Source: a virus. Taken from it: a DNA stretch of 64,000 nucleotides. The notes beneath the pieces are model-generated. The model did no database searches. It was not told where the DNA came from and worked only from the letters and a program-made list of their open reading frames with translations. Positions 26,101 to 33,800 of this stretch are shown here, in pieces (position 1 is the first letter of the stretch; each line of letters begins with the position of its first letter). A program made the translations under genes and the position numbers. The stretch spans positions 24,573-88,572 of the IMG/VR virus record IMGVR_UViG_3300018044_000001; one strand, written 5' to 3'.

Positions 26101-27412
26101 TCGGACTATATCTTAATCTGTGTGCTGTCCACATGAACATGGTTTGCCACGGTTGATATTCCATCGTTGGCATTGTGCCTTGGCTGGATACCAACCTTTG
26201 AGTGATGCGCTGATCTTGGCTTTCTCTTCTGGTGTGTGTAAGACACCTTTTTGAGATTCGCTTCTCTTGGCCCGAGATGCGGGCGACCAAACGTGACCGG
26301 GTTTGAATGTACCGGCGTTCGGGTGTCCTTTGTGAATCTCACTCAGTTTGGCGCGCGTTTCGGGTGTAGCGGTAGTCCCCGTACGCGCATTGCTAATCTT
26401 GCTGCGCGTAACAGAAGAATGCGAACGACCGTAAAATGGATTCCCATCACCAGTCATGGCGGCACTCCTGAGTGCCCTCACCTCTGGCGTAAAAACTGGA
26501 CCATCCTCGCCGCCCGCAGTACCGTTGGTGAGTCGACACCCGATCGACCGATAGTAGCCTATCCAATAATTTTCAGCTACCTGCCAGTCCGACGACGGCA
26601 CTTCCTGTACTAACGTGATCTGTGGATCATATCCACATCGCAGCAGTTTGGCTATCCAACGAGATCGCCAGTCGCCTTGGCCAATGCGTGCCTGACTGCG
26701 GTGACAGGATAGTCTGTCGGAAAGGCGTTGTATTGTCTTGCCTACGTATCGAATCTCATTGTCGCGTGGATCAATGAGCACGTAGATTTTTGTCATGCGT
26801 GACAACTTACAGATTCCACGTACATAGTCTCTGAACCTTCCTCGTGCCCTGGACGGGTGTAGAGGCTCGGCTGCTGATTGCCCTATACTAGCACTTTTCA
26901 AACCGTCGCGTCAAGTCTTTCGACTCCCGCTGTGGTGTGCTTCGCTTCAGGGTATTCCAGCAATTCTCGTGGTTATTGCCTGCGTATCGCTACGCAGCGA
27001 TCCCGAGGGGGAGATCGTAGGGGACCAAACCTGTGGTCACAGGCGTGGTCAATGTCCATTCTTTCTCCATCTCTTGCCAGTCAACAGCGCCCGCACTCTT
27101 TGCCATCTCGTAAGCATCAACAGCCTTACGTACGACACCAGCGCGGTCACTCCTCTTGGCAATTGGAGCTACAGGCCCATGCCCCGGGATAAAACCAGTT
27201 GCGATCGTATCCGGGGGTGCCTGCACAAAGCCGACATCGCCGTTCAAACCGGCAATCGTGGCCTTGGTCATTTCTGATAGGAACTCTTGACGATCCTCTG
27301 TTACCTCACGATCAGACTTTGCACTGAAGCGCAATGCGCCACCGTGTGCAGCCTGAGCACCAGGATCACGAGAACCGTCGAACAACTCCCTTGCATTTGG
27401 AAGGGACGGCAT
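23114..27412 (-). CDS. major capsid protein gene split by five group I introns
   Basis: Six exons, my reading: 27000-27412, 25731-26029, 24096-25059, 23782-23834, 23469-23504 and 23114-23187 (complement). They sum to 1839 bases, an exact 613 codons. The joins read naturally: DLPLG-IEAPAKLL, WQAQLG-LREYQGQG, YVHAS-V-AVQWPVVQF, STWIF-EIGTFCHYAP and YAPR-SWNGLIQGITGVG. The protein has HK97-type capsid features: an N-terminal helical segment, then PRVKGQGANRQFKVI, and a C-terminal ITGVGIGTTPPSYSDA. An alanine/serine-rich insert near 250-330 looks like a surface domain. The joins of introns 1-3 are fixed by reading frame; those of introns 4-5 could shift by a few bases. Confidence 0.8.
23188..23468 (-). 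ncRNA. group I intron 5 of the capsid gene (about 281 bases, no ORF)
   Basis: Most diverged copy: R is GTTCAACGATCATGT and S is GATGATATGATC, with the same compensated P7 as intron 4. Its 5' hairpin (CCATCC / GGATGG) differs from those of introns 1-4. The downstream exon gives the natural C terminus SWNGLIQGITGVGIGTT, so splicing is needed for it. Boundaries may move by one to four bases. Confidence 0.75.
23505..23781 (-). ncRNA. group I intron 4 of the capsid gene (about 277 bases, no ORF)
   Basis: Core R is CTTCAGAGATCATGT and S is GAAGATATGATCC: compared with introns 1-3 both P7 strands changed together (GACUA/UAGUC to GAUCA/UGAUC), which is direct evidence for a folded P7. The exon sequence GATTTTCA can pair with TGAAAATC in the intron to form P1. 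Exact 5' splice site is uncertain within about eight bases. Confidence 0.8.
23835..24095 (-). ncRNA. group I intron 3 of the capsid gene (261 bases, no ORF)
   Basis: Minimal intron with P (AATTGCTGGG), Q (CAATCAGCAGCCGAG), R (GGTTCAGAGACTATGT) and S (GAAGATATAGTCC). Its 5' hairpin is nearly identical to that of intron 1. The 3' end follows a short P9 hairpin and the run CAACAAGAGCG. Confidence 0.85.
24096..25059 (-). CDS. capsid exon 3 (central part)
   Basis: Longest exon, 321 codons, LREYQGQGFEDVRSLSN to QDYVHAS. It holds the main capsid core (ALLYSTMLIDERLMLYGRG) and a serine/alanine-rich inserted region. A TTG inside (25016-25018) could be mistaken for a start if introns are ignored. Confidence 0.8.
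25060..25730 (-). ncRNA. group I intron 2 of the capsid gene (671 bases, with LAGLIDADG ORF)
   Basis: Core elements: ACTGCTGG (P), GTAATCAGCAACC (Q), GCTCAGAGACTAAG (R) and AAGATATAGTCC (S). The ORF again lies between R and S. The same 5' hairpin with loop GCGA is present. The 3' splice site follows CACAAG, fixed by the reading frame of exon 3. Confidence 0.85.
25138..25551 (-). CDS. single-motif LAGLIDADG homing endonuclease
   Basis: 137 residues inside intron 2. The motif is LAWMAGVFEGEG (residues about 15-26), with the acidic metal ligand Glu in the expected place, followed by the basic strand RCAISMIDEDVIRTFHELAG typical of the family. One motif only, so it should act as a homodimer on a near-palindromic site. 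A different endonuclease class from the one in intron 1, although both introns share the same core. Confidence 0.85.
   Translation of the reverse strand: MESANRSKNWTRENLAWMAGVFEGEGYVQGRPRSYVRADGRPFTTVGFRCAISMIDEDVIRTFHELAGVGTCNGPRQSPSMKHRPLWDYRAHGADAYALAVAMWPWLKQRRRDQLQTAILAWRASPGHWSRKRLLAD
25731..26029 (-). CDS. capsid exon 2
   Basis: Codes for IEAPAKLLTPRPTPLRN to SVSWQAQLG. Starts with the third base of the split Ile codon and ends one base into a Leu codon. Confidence 0.8.
26030..26999 (-). ncRNA. group I intron 1 of the capsid gene (970 bases, with GIY-YIG ORF)
   Basis: On the minus strand all conserved core elements are present: P (AATTGCTGG), Q (CAATCAGCAGCCGAG), R (GGTTCAGAGACTATGT) and S (AAGATATAGTCC). 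R and S pair as P7. The long spacer between R and S holds the endonuclease ORF, so the ORF sits in the P8 loop. The 5' end carries a hairpin with loop GCGA shared with introns 2 and 3. The intron ends in G, as required. Confidence 0.85.
26113..26796 (-). CDS. GIY-YIG homing endonuclease with NUMOD3-like repeats
   Basis: 227 residues from the ATG at 26796, inside intron 1. The catalytic GIY-YIG core is visible as KIYVLIDPRDNEIRYVGKT with the downstream Arg in DRLSCHRSQA and a Glu in VAENYWIGYYR. Residues about 120-200 hold repeated NPFYGRSHS, TRSKISNARTG, TRAKLSEIHKG and KAKISASLKG units, the DNA-binding NUMOD3 pattern. It ends with a Cys/His cluster. It should cut intron-less alleles to drive intron spread. 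Confidence 0.9.
   Translation of the reverse strand: MTKIYVLIDPRDNEIRYVGKTIQRLSDRLSCHRSQARIGQGDWRSRWIAKLLRCGYDPQITLVQEVPSSDWQVAENYWIGYYRSIGCRLTNGTAGGEDGPVFTPEVRALRSAAMTGDGNPFYGRSHSSVTRSKISNARTGTTATPETRAKLSEIHKGHPNAGTFKPGHVWSPASRAKRSESQKGVLHTPEEKAKISASLKGWYPAKAQCQRWNINRGKPCSCGQHTD
27000..27412 (-). CDS. capsid exon 1
   Basis: Codes for the first 137 residues, MPSLPNARELFDGSRD to VPYDLPLG, ending two bases into a codon. The frame closes on an in-frame TAG only 11 bases into the intron. Confidence 0.8.
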
Positions 27413-27433
27413 GTGTTACTTCACTTTCCGACC

Positions 27434-29482
27434 TTAACTCGCCAACTGCGCGCGCAACTCCTTGATCAACTCACGGTTGCCATCGCGGACGGTCAGGTCT
27501 GGGGTATCGCGAGCTTCGCGCTCAAGAGCTGCTATGCGCAGTTCCGTCATGTCGCGGCTCGCGGTTTTCATGGTCATTTCTGGTGTGCGGGTCTTTACCG
27601 GCCCACCAGGAGCTGCCATTTTCTTGACCCCATCCAACTCACTCTTCAACGTCTCGACTGTCGCCTGCAGACTCTGATTCTGCTCAACGACCTTTGCGAG
27701 ATGCTCTTCAATTTGCTTGGTTAGTGCCGCGTTTTCAGCAGCTTGTTTCTCTGCCTCTTCGGCCTTGCGCAGCTCCTTCTTGGCAGCCTTGCGCGCCGCT
27801 TTGGCTTCGATCTGTTCAGGCGTCAGTTCCTCTTCGTCTGCAGCCTTGGCCGCACCAGTCGCCTGGTTCGTACCGCTGGCGCTTTCGTTGTCTCCGTGAT
27901 CTGCCTCGTCCTCAAGGTCGTCATTTTCGTCCTTGGGGGCCTTTTGCTTGTTCTTCTTGTCGGCACCCTTCGCGTTGGAAATGGCGTCTGCCTCATCCAT
28001 CGCGGGCTTGCCCTTCAGTGCCTCACCAATGAGCTTGACGAGCTTTTCATCGCGCCCGTCGAGCACCTGTAGAAGCTCGTCGCCTGTCATATCATCAATC
28101 TCCTTGGCGAGTATCGCCTTAGTGGTTTCGTCGTCATCGTCATCATCATCGTCATCCGAGTCAGAATCGGAATCATCGTCCCCGTCGTCGTCATCGTCAG
28201 AATCCGACTCGGGGTCATCCACGCCCAACAGTCCACTGATCACAGCACGGGCAGCCACGAGGGCGCTAATCGAGTCTCCCGATAGTCTTGCACCTGATTT
28301 TTCTGCGGTGTCGTCCAACGCTTTCTCTGCTTGCGAAGCAACGGCCTCATGGAAGGCAAGCGTCGCCATCTGCCCGATTGCCGCAGACAAGATGTCCAGC
28401 ACGCACTCGGCACTGAACGTGTCGAACACGTCATTGCCCTCGCCAGCAGCCACCTCAATGGCCTCACGGTCACGGAACTGCCGCGTCAGTTCATATGCCT
28501 GCAGGATCAGATTGGCCGCGTCTGAAGCGATCACAGCGTCCGCTGCTTCCCATTCTGGCGAACCAGGCATAGCAGCAGCGTCGTCTGCAGCAGGTGCGGC
28601 AGGTGGTGCACCAGTTACGGAGCCACCAAGGAATGGGTTGTCACCGCTAACGACGCCATCCTTCTCAACAAGCTCGACACTCTTGGTAGCCAACGACCCG
28701 TCCGAGTTCCAGTTGTCTGGAATCTTGGACGACAAGTTCAGCGCCTTCGCGCGTGCGATGATGTGCTTACGAATGGCATCGTGGTCAGCACCGCCGCGAC
28801 CGACAGCATGGATCGCGTTGTCAAGGTCTTCGGCATCGGCAACAGGGTAGGCACCGTCAGACATGGCCTGACCACTGCTGGCCATCTTGTCGCGGTCAGC
28901 CTGCTTGTACTTGGCCTTGACTAGTTCCTCATATGCAGCAAGTGCTTTGTCGATCGTGGTGCGACCGTTGCCATCGTCGGACGATCCTGCGAACCCAGGC
29001 TGCGCGTTCAACTTGTCAGCGGGCGGCATCTGTCCATCGCTGCCAGTACCGTTGCAGTCTGTACATGTCTTGCCGTCAAGTAGCGTGCCGCTGCCATGAC
29101 ATGTCGGGCAGTCCTTGGCGGTTGGTACGGGCACACCACTTGCAGCCGTTGCCTTGGCAGCCTCAAGCAGTTCCTTCTCTGTCTGTCCGACCTTGGGAGC
29201 GTTGCCGGTGCCGAGACACTTCGGGCACTTGCGGTGGCCTTCCATGATCTTGCCCGTGCCCTTGCATTTAGGACAGTCCTGGCTGTCGTCACCGTCGTCT
29301 GTCTCGTCGTCGGCCTTGACAATCTCCATGTCAAGATTCTCCGCGACCTGTTCTAGGACTGCGCGAACCTCTTCGCTGGCAGACTTGGCAAGTAACGCTT
29401 TGAAACCGTTAGCACCTTTGCCCACGAGATGGAGTTCATCGGGATCGATCTCCTCGAACTCCGTGATAGCTACGTCTGTCAT
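27434..29482 (-). CDS. scaffold-like head protein with DnaJ-type zinc region
   Basis: 682 residues. Opens with DELHLVGKGANGFKALLAKS, a start shared by many actinophage head-maturation proteins. Residues about 68-145 carry four CxxCxGxG units (CPKCKGTG, CPKCLGTG, CPTCHGSG, CTDCNGTG) as in the DnaJ zinc domain. Residues about 185-260 match a small domain with YKQADRDKMASSGQAMSDG. A long acidic stretch follows, then a coiled coil (IEEHLAKVVEQNQSLQ). It directly precedes the capsid gene, which fits a scaffold. No protease motif was seen in it. Confidence 0.6.
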   Translation of the reverse strand: MTDVAITEFEEIDPDELHLVGKGANGFKALLAKSASEEVRAVLEQVAENLDMEIVKADDETDDGDDSQDCPKCKGTGKIMEGHRKCPKCLGTGNAPKVGQTEKELLEAAKATAASGVPVPTAKDCPTCHGSGTLLDGKTCTDCNGTGSDGQMPPADKLNAQPGFAGSSDDGNGRTTIDKALAAYEELVKAKYKQADRDKMASSGQAMSDGAYPVADAEDLDNAIHAVGRGGADHDAIRKHIIARAKALNLSSKIPDNWNSDGSLATKSVELVEKDGVVSGDNPFLGGSVTGAPPAAPAADDAAAMPGSPEWEAADAVIASDAANLILQAYELTRQFRDREAIEVAAGEGNDVFDTFSAECVLDILSAAIGQMATLAFHEAVASQAEKALDDTAEKSGARLSGDSISALVAARAVISGLLGVDDPESDSDDDDDGDDDSDSDSDDDDDDDDDETTKAILAKEIDDMTGDELLQVLDGRDEKLVKLIGEALKGKPAMDEADAISNAKGADKKNKQKAPKDENDDLEDEADHGDNESASGTNQATGAAKAADEEELTPEQIEAKAARKAAKKELRKAEEAEKQAAENAALTKQIEEHLAKVVEQNQSLQATVETLKSELDGVKKMAAPGGPVKTRTPEMTMKTASRDMTELRIAALEREARDTPDLTVRDGNRELIKELRAQLAS

Positions 29483-29484
29483 GA

Positions 29485-29994
29485 TCAGCTCCTCAAGTGA
29501 GCGAGTGTGTCGGGATCGGGCGTGCGCCTTCTGGCTCTACCTTGCGGGGACGCCCCGCCGATAACGCCCTGTTTGTACAGCTGCCATGCTTCTGGCGTGA
29601 GGATCATTCCACATAGCCAGTCGCCGGGTTCAACTACCTGTTCGGTCGTGCCATCCGCAGACTTTTCAACCCATGTCGGTCCACGATATATGTAGTTCTC
29701 TACGACCTCGCCGGGGTTGTGTCCAGGTTCATGGAACATGCCGAGCTTGCAACCTTTGCGCATGAAATTGAAACAGGCCAGTTCTATAACTGGGGCCGGG
29801 CCGTAATCCCGATGTCCGTCCTGGGCCGTGCTCACATCGGCCTTCATACACGGATATGCAACCATCAACACATACCGCTGCTCTTCGTTGGACTTAATGA
29901 CGGCACAGTCGGTAATCGCACGCGCAGGCGGGGACGGGTCAGGTGTTTCTTCTGGTGTGATGTTCACCGTCAACTTAAAAACGGCTTCGGTCAT
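29485..29994 (-). CDS. XkdF-like putative prohead serine protease
   Basis: 169 residues from the ATG at 29994 (MTEAVFKLTV). The central part QRYVLMVAYPCMKADVSTAQ and CKLGMFHEPGH resembles the XkdF family, with PGDWLCGMILTPEAWQLYK and a GGASPQG near the end where that family has its putative active-site Ser. Such proteins cut scaffold and capsid precursor. It lies just upstream of the scaffold and overlaps the preceding gene by four bases. Confidence 0.65.
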   Translation of the reverse strand: MTEAVFKLTVNITPEETPDPSPPARAITDCAVIKSNEEQRYVLMVAYPCMKADVSTAQDGHRDYGPAPVIELACFNFMRKGCKLGMFHEPGHNPGEVVENYIYRGPTWVEKSADGTTEQVVEPGDWLCGMILTPEAWQLYKQGVIGGASPQGRARRRTPDPDTLAHLRS

Positions 29995-30389
29995 TTCTGT
30001 CCCTTCTGAGGGGTGCGAGTCGCCCACGGAACCAGGACGAGTGCCACGCCTGCCTGAATCATGGCCTGCGCGTTGTTCTTGTCGTTATCTATCGCCACGT
30101 CGATCCCGTGTTGCTGGCACCACAGCGCCTTCTGTGCTGGAATATCGCCGGACACAACAACCAACTGGTCCCAGCACTGCGTCACGCCGACCTTGTTGAG
30201 ATACGCTGCCTTGTCTGCCCACGTGGGACCGCTTGGCGAATCTGGACTGCTACCGCTTACGACGTAGACGCGGTTGCCATCGGCTTTGAGCGCGCACATC
30301 AGGTCACAGAATGCTGGCGGATCGCTGGAGATGGAGCCGTCGATGTCAATAAGAAAACTGAGCTGCTTAGGATTCAGCATGGGCGACAC
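29991..30389 (-). CDS. HAD-like phosphatase
   Basis: 132 residues, GTG start chosen because AAGG lies about ten bases upstream. The HAD motif I is FLIDIDGS (Asp-x-Asp), motif II the Ser in VYVVSGSS, and motif III-like AIDNDKNNAQAM carries the acidic pair. HAD enzymes remove phosphate from small molecules or nucleic-acid ends. The position between head genes is odd but seen in other phages. Substrate unknown. Confidence 0.65.
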   Translation of the reverse strand: MSPMLNPKQLSFLIDIDGSISSDPPAFCDLMCALKADGNRVYVVSGSSPDSPSGPTWADKAAYLNKVGVTQCWDQLVVVSGDIPAQKALWCQQHGIDVAIDNDKNNAQAMIQAGVALVLVPWATRTPQKGQK

Positions 30390-30401
30390 TTTCTGTAAAC
30401 C

Positions 30402-30851
30402 TTAGATTCCTAACGCAGCACCCCACGCGTCACGAAAGATGCGAGGTATGACAGGTAGCGCCTTGTCGACGCCTGGCTGCAGGTAGGCGTACGGGGGCTG
30501 GTTGAAGTGTCTGCCCAAACTGTCCGTACCCGTGAAACCCAGCTCGATGCGACGACCATAGATCATTGTCGGTGCGACAGATATGGTGTATTTGCCAGGT
30601 CCGAGCATGATCGGCTCTGGTGGGATGAGCATGATGGACCGACGCAACGAACCTGTCACTACGTTCGGACGGTTGCCACCTACGTGCGGTTGTCCCTTCG
30701 GATGGTTGCCCTCGAACTCACGCCTGGCGTTGTCCCTAATGAGCAGAGCACCTGTAGCCGTACCCGCTTTGGTTGCCTCGTTGATTCGCTTGATCAACGC
30801 GTCCATGGAATCGTTGAAACCCTTGGCGTCGATTTTGAAGCCACCAGGCAT
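30402..30851 (-). CDS. HK97 gp10-like head-tail joining protein
   Basis: 149 residues from the ATG at 30851, which overlaps the portal stop (TAATG); a longer upstream frame lies inside the portal gene. GFNDSMDALIKRINEATKAG, then LLIRDNARREFEGNHP and VTGSLRRSIML are the usual gp10-type helix and 'TGxLRxSI' motif, followed by GRRIELGFTG and AYLQPGVDKALP. It joins the portal to the tail. Confidence 0.7.
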   Translation of the reverse strand: MPGGFKIDAKGFNDSMDALIKRINEATKAGTATGALLIRDNARREFEGNHPKGQPHVGGNRPNVVTGSLRRSIMLIPPEPIMLGPGKYTISVAPTMIYGRRIELGFTGTDSLGRHFNQPPYAYLQPGVDKALPVIPRIFRDAWGAALGI

Positions 30852-33800
30852 TACTCGTACCCCGTCACTGCTGTGCTTGCACAACGACACAGAGGATGCT
30901 CGGGAATGGACGGATCATCGGTGCCAACGTCATACGGGCCATTGTCGGCATTCTCTAGGCAATCCTCGCACGCGTTGTCTTCGGCAATCCACCCCCACTG
31001 CGAGATACCGTTGACTTCGTATGTATCCTGCGATGCTGTCTCCGCTGCCCGACAACATTCTGTGTCCGCTATCATGTACGCATTGGCCGTCACGGCATCA
31101 CTTAGTGACGTGGCAATCGTGTCTACACTGTCGCCCCTCGCAATCCCATCCGCGAGCACATTGCCAACACGGTCAATCCCGTTGTCAATCGCAGACTTGA
31201 TAGTGATGCCAGCCTGCTCAAGTAGTTGCTGCAGTCCACCATTGGCAACGAGGTCGGATGCTTGGATACTGCCAGGAGTCCAGTCGTCCCATGACAACGC
31301 AGTACCGATAGCCATCTGTGCATCAGGTGATATCTGTTGTGCCGCTGCGTGCGAGCCGACCATGTAACTCTCGGCAATAAGATCACGCAGGATTTGCGCG
31401 GCTGATGACTGTGCTACGGTGACGTTCATTGCAGCAGCAGATTGGGCAATGCCCTGGTCGTCTGCACCACCACCAGCATCAGCGACTGCCTTCGCAGCAG
31501 TCTTACGCTGTGCCTCATCTATCGCCTGGTGCAACCCCTTGGTGCTGTGCTTCAGTGCTGCCGTGAGTAATGGGGCGTAGTGGGCGACGATGGCGTCGCG
31601 GAGGGCGTCGATGGGGTGTGTTGCTTTTGCTAACCACGGAGGTAGTGTCCATGATCCCACAGACTTTGCAGCAGATGGTGTCTGCACCGTGAACTGAATC
31701 GTGCCGTCCTTCTTGATACCTGTCACTACGTAGTCAGATCCACGAGGCAGGATCACCTCGCCTTGTCCTGTCCACGTCATCAGTGCGTGCGAACCGGCAG
31801 GTATGTTGATCTCTACGTTGTGGCCAGGACGGAAGTCGCCGTATTGATTGGCCATTTCACGCAGCATCGTCGTGGACTCATAACCAGGATCGTGATAGGT
31901 GTCGCCTACTTTCAATCCTTCAAGCGGTGCAGCATTCGTAAAGCCACGGTAGACCGTCGTGTCTGCTGTTACTGTCCTGCTTGCGATGGCACTGTCAAGA
32001 CCCTTGACCTGACCAGCGAAGCCACGAGTAGAACCGCTTTCGCGTAGTCCGATGTTAACATCAGCACCGCCTGCGGGCCTCGTGTAATCCGATACCGCTC
32101 GTGCCTCAGATGCAGTCAGCGGACGCTCTTCCTTGAACGTTCCCGCGTCGTGAATGGCTGCCAATTGTCGCTCTGCCGCTGTTGGCTTCATGCCTTCAAA
32201 CGGCGGCGAGTAAACGCAGGGATTGCTCTCGCCGCTCGACGCTGCGGCACGACCGCCACCACCACTTATGTGTGCAGTGCGTGCACCATCCTCGTTGTGA
32301 CTACCACCAGTGACGTCAGGCGGGCGACTAGCACTAGGGGATGAAGTTCTGCCGCCGCCACGGCCATACAGATCCTCGTAAGATGTGACGTGTCCGCCAC
32401 CGCTGCCAAACTCGCCCTGCGCGTTACGCTCCTGAGTCTCCCACGAGTCGCCCCATTTGGCTAGTTGCTCAGGGGTAGTTAGCCCACGAGAGTGGGCGGG
32501 ATCTTTTGGGTCTGCTTTGACCGCATTGTTAGCTTTGTCGCCACCCAAAGCAAATCGCACTACTTCATCGCCACGATGTACCGACAGGTAATCAAACGTC
32601 AGCGGTGTCAGTGGTAGTGGCTTAGGTAGCGGATCATCAGGGTCTAGATAAGCAAGCGTGATGTGGGGCATGAAGTCATGTTCACTAGCACTCAGGTCTT
32701 CCAGTGCTTCGCGCAAGTCAGTAATGCCAGCAATGTTGGGCACAACATACACTGGTTTCAGTCCGTCGCTACTTGCCGATGGAGCAAACGACGCAATGCC
32801 GCTGATGGTACCAGTCAAAGGTCCGGGCGCGTCCTTCGCTGCCTTACGGGCTGCATCGCATGCTTCAGCAAATGACTTATCGTCAACGTCTGGACCGAGA
32901 TAAACGACCGTCAGGTGAAAATCTGTGATTCCACCAGATAGCGGAGTAATCACACCGTCAGGCACGTCAAGAGATATCATGCCAGAACGTGGATTCAGGT
33001 CGTACGCCTGTGCACTCTTTACCGCGCCGAGCAGGCTCCAATCTGAACTTTGGCATTCCACTCTGACAGCACTATTCCCAACAACGTCACTAGGCTCCCA
33101 CCATGCAGCAGCAGCAATCTCGCCGGTGTCGCGATCAGTCACGTCACCGAGGTCGATGGCAGACTCGTGCTTGATTTGCAGAACGAACGCTTGGTACGTA
33201 CCGTCAGGTGTGAGCCATGAGCCGGTGATGTCACCTTGAGGAAGTGGCAGGCCAACTTCGGCTTGCCATTCCCTGGTAGCACCAGAGAACGCGTCCTCGC
33301 CTTTGTGACACTGGCCGCCGGGCCATTCCCATGTGCCCGGTGCTAGATGGTCGTCGTTCACGCGCTGCACCATGAGAACACGGCCGGTATCGGCGGCGAG
33401 GACGATTATGCCAGCAGCGTCGGGTTGGGCGTTGACGACGGACTTGATAGCATCGAGATCACCAGCACGTCCGAGGTCGTTTAGATGTCTGCCCTGTACG
33501 CTGGCCACTGCGGAGAACGAAAAGTCGCGCCAGCTTCCGCGGTCGATGCGTGCCTTGGCGAACTTGACGAATGACTTGAGTTCCTTCTCTGCGTCCGTGT
33601 CGGATTCGCTCTTGGAATCGCTGGCAGAACTGTCCTTGCTTGGACTTGATCCTGTAAGCTCAGTATTTCCGTCAGAGTCTGTCGAAGTTCCTCCAGCTGC
33701 GCTACCAGTTGGCTTGCGTCCGCTGTTATCGTCAGGTGTACTTCCGTTGGCATTAGCGTCTGTGCCTCCATTGTTTGCGGCAGGTGGTGGAACTGGTGAA

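Noticed and set aside
23188-26999. Five long similar segments that at first look like dispersed repeats, a CRISPR array or insertion elements
   Set aside because: The shared parts are the P, Q, R and S core motifs of group I introns, with compensated P7 changes, and the spacers are exons or endonuclease genes.
23114-27412. Capsid gene as a broken pseudogene with many stops
   Set aside because: Removing the introns restores one exact 613-codon frame with sensible protein sequence at each join.
27933-28850. Serine-rich plus-strand frame of 305 codons
   Set aside because: It is the antisense of the acidic GAT/GAC-rich stretch of the scaffold-like gene.
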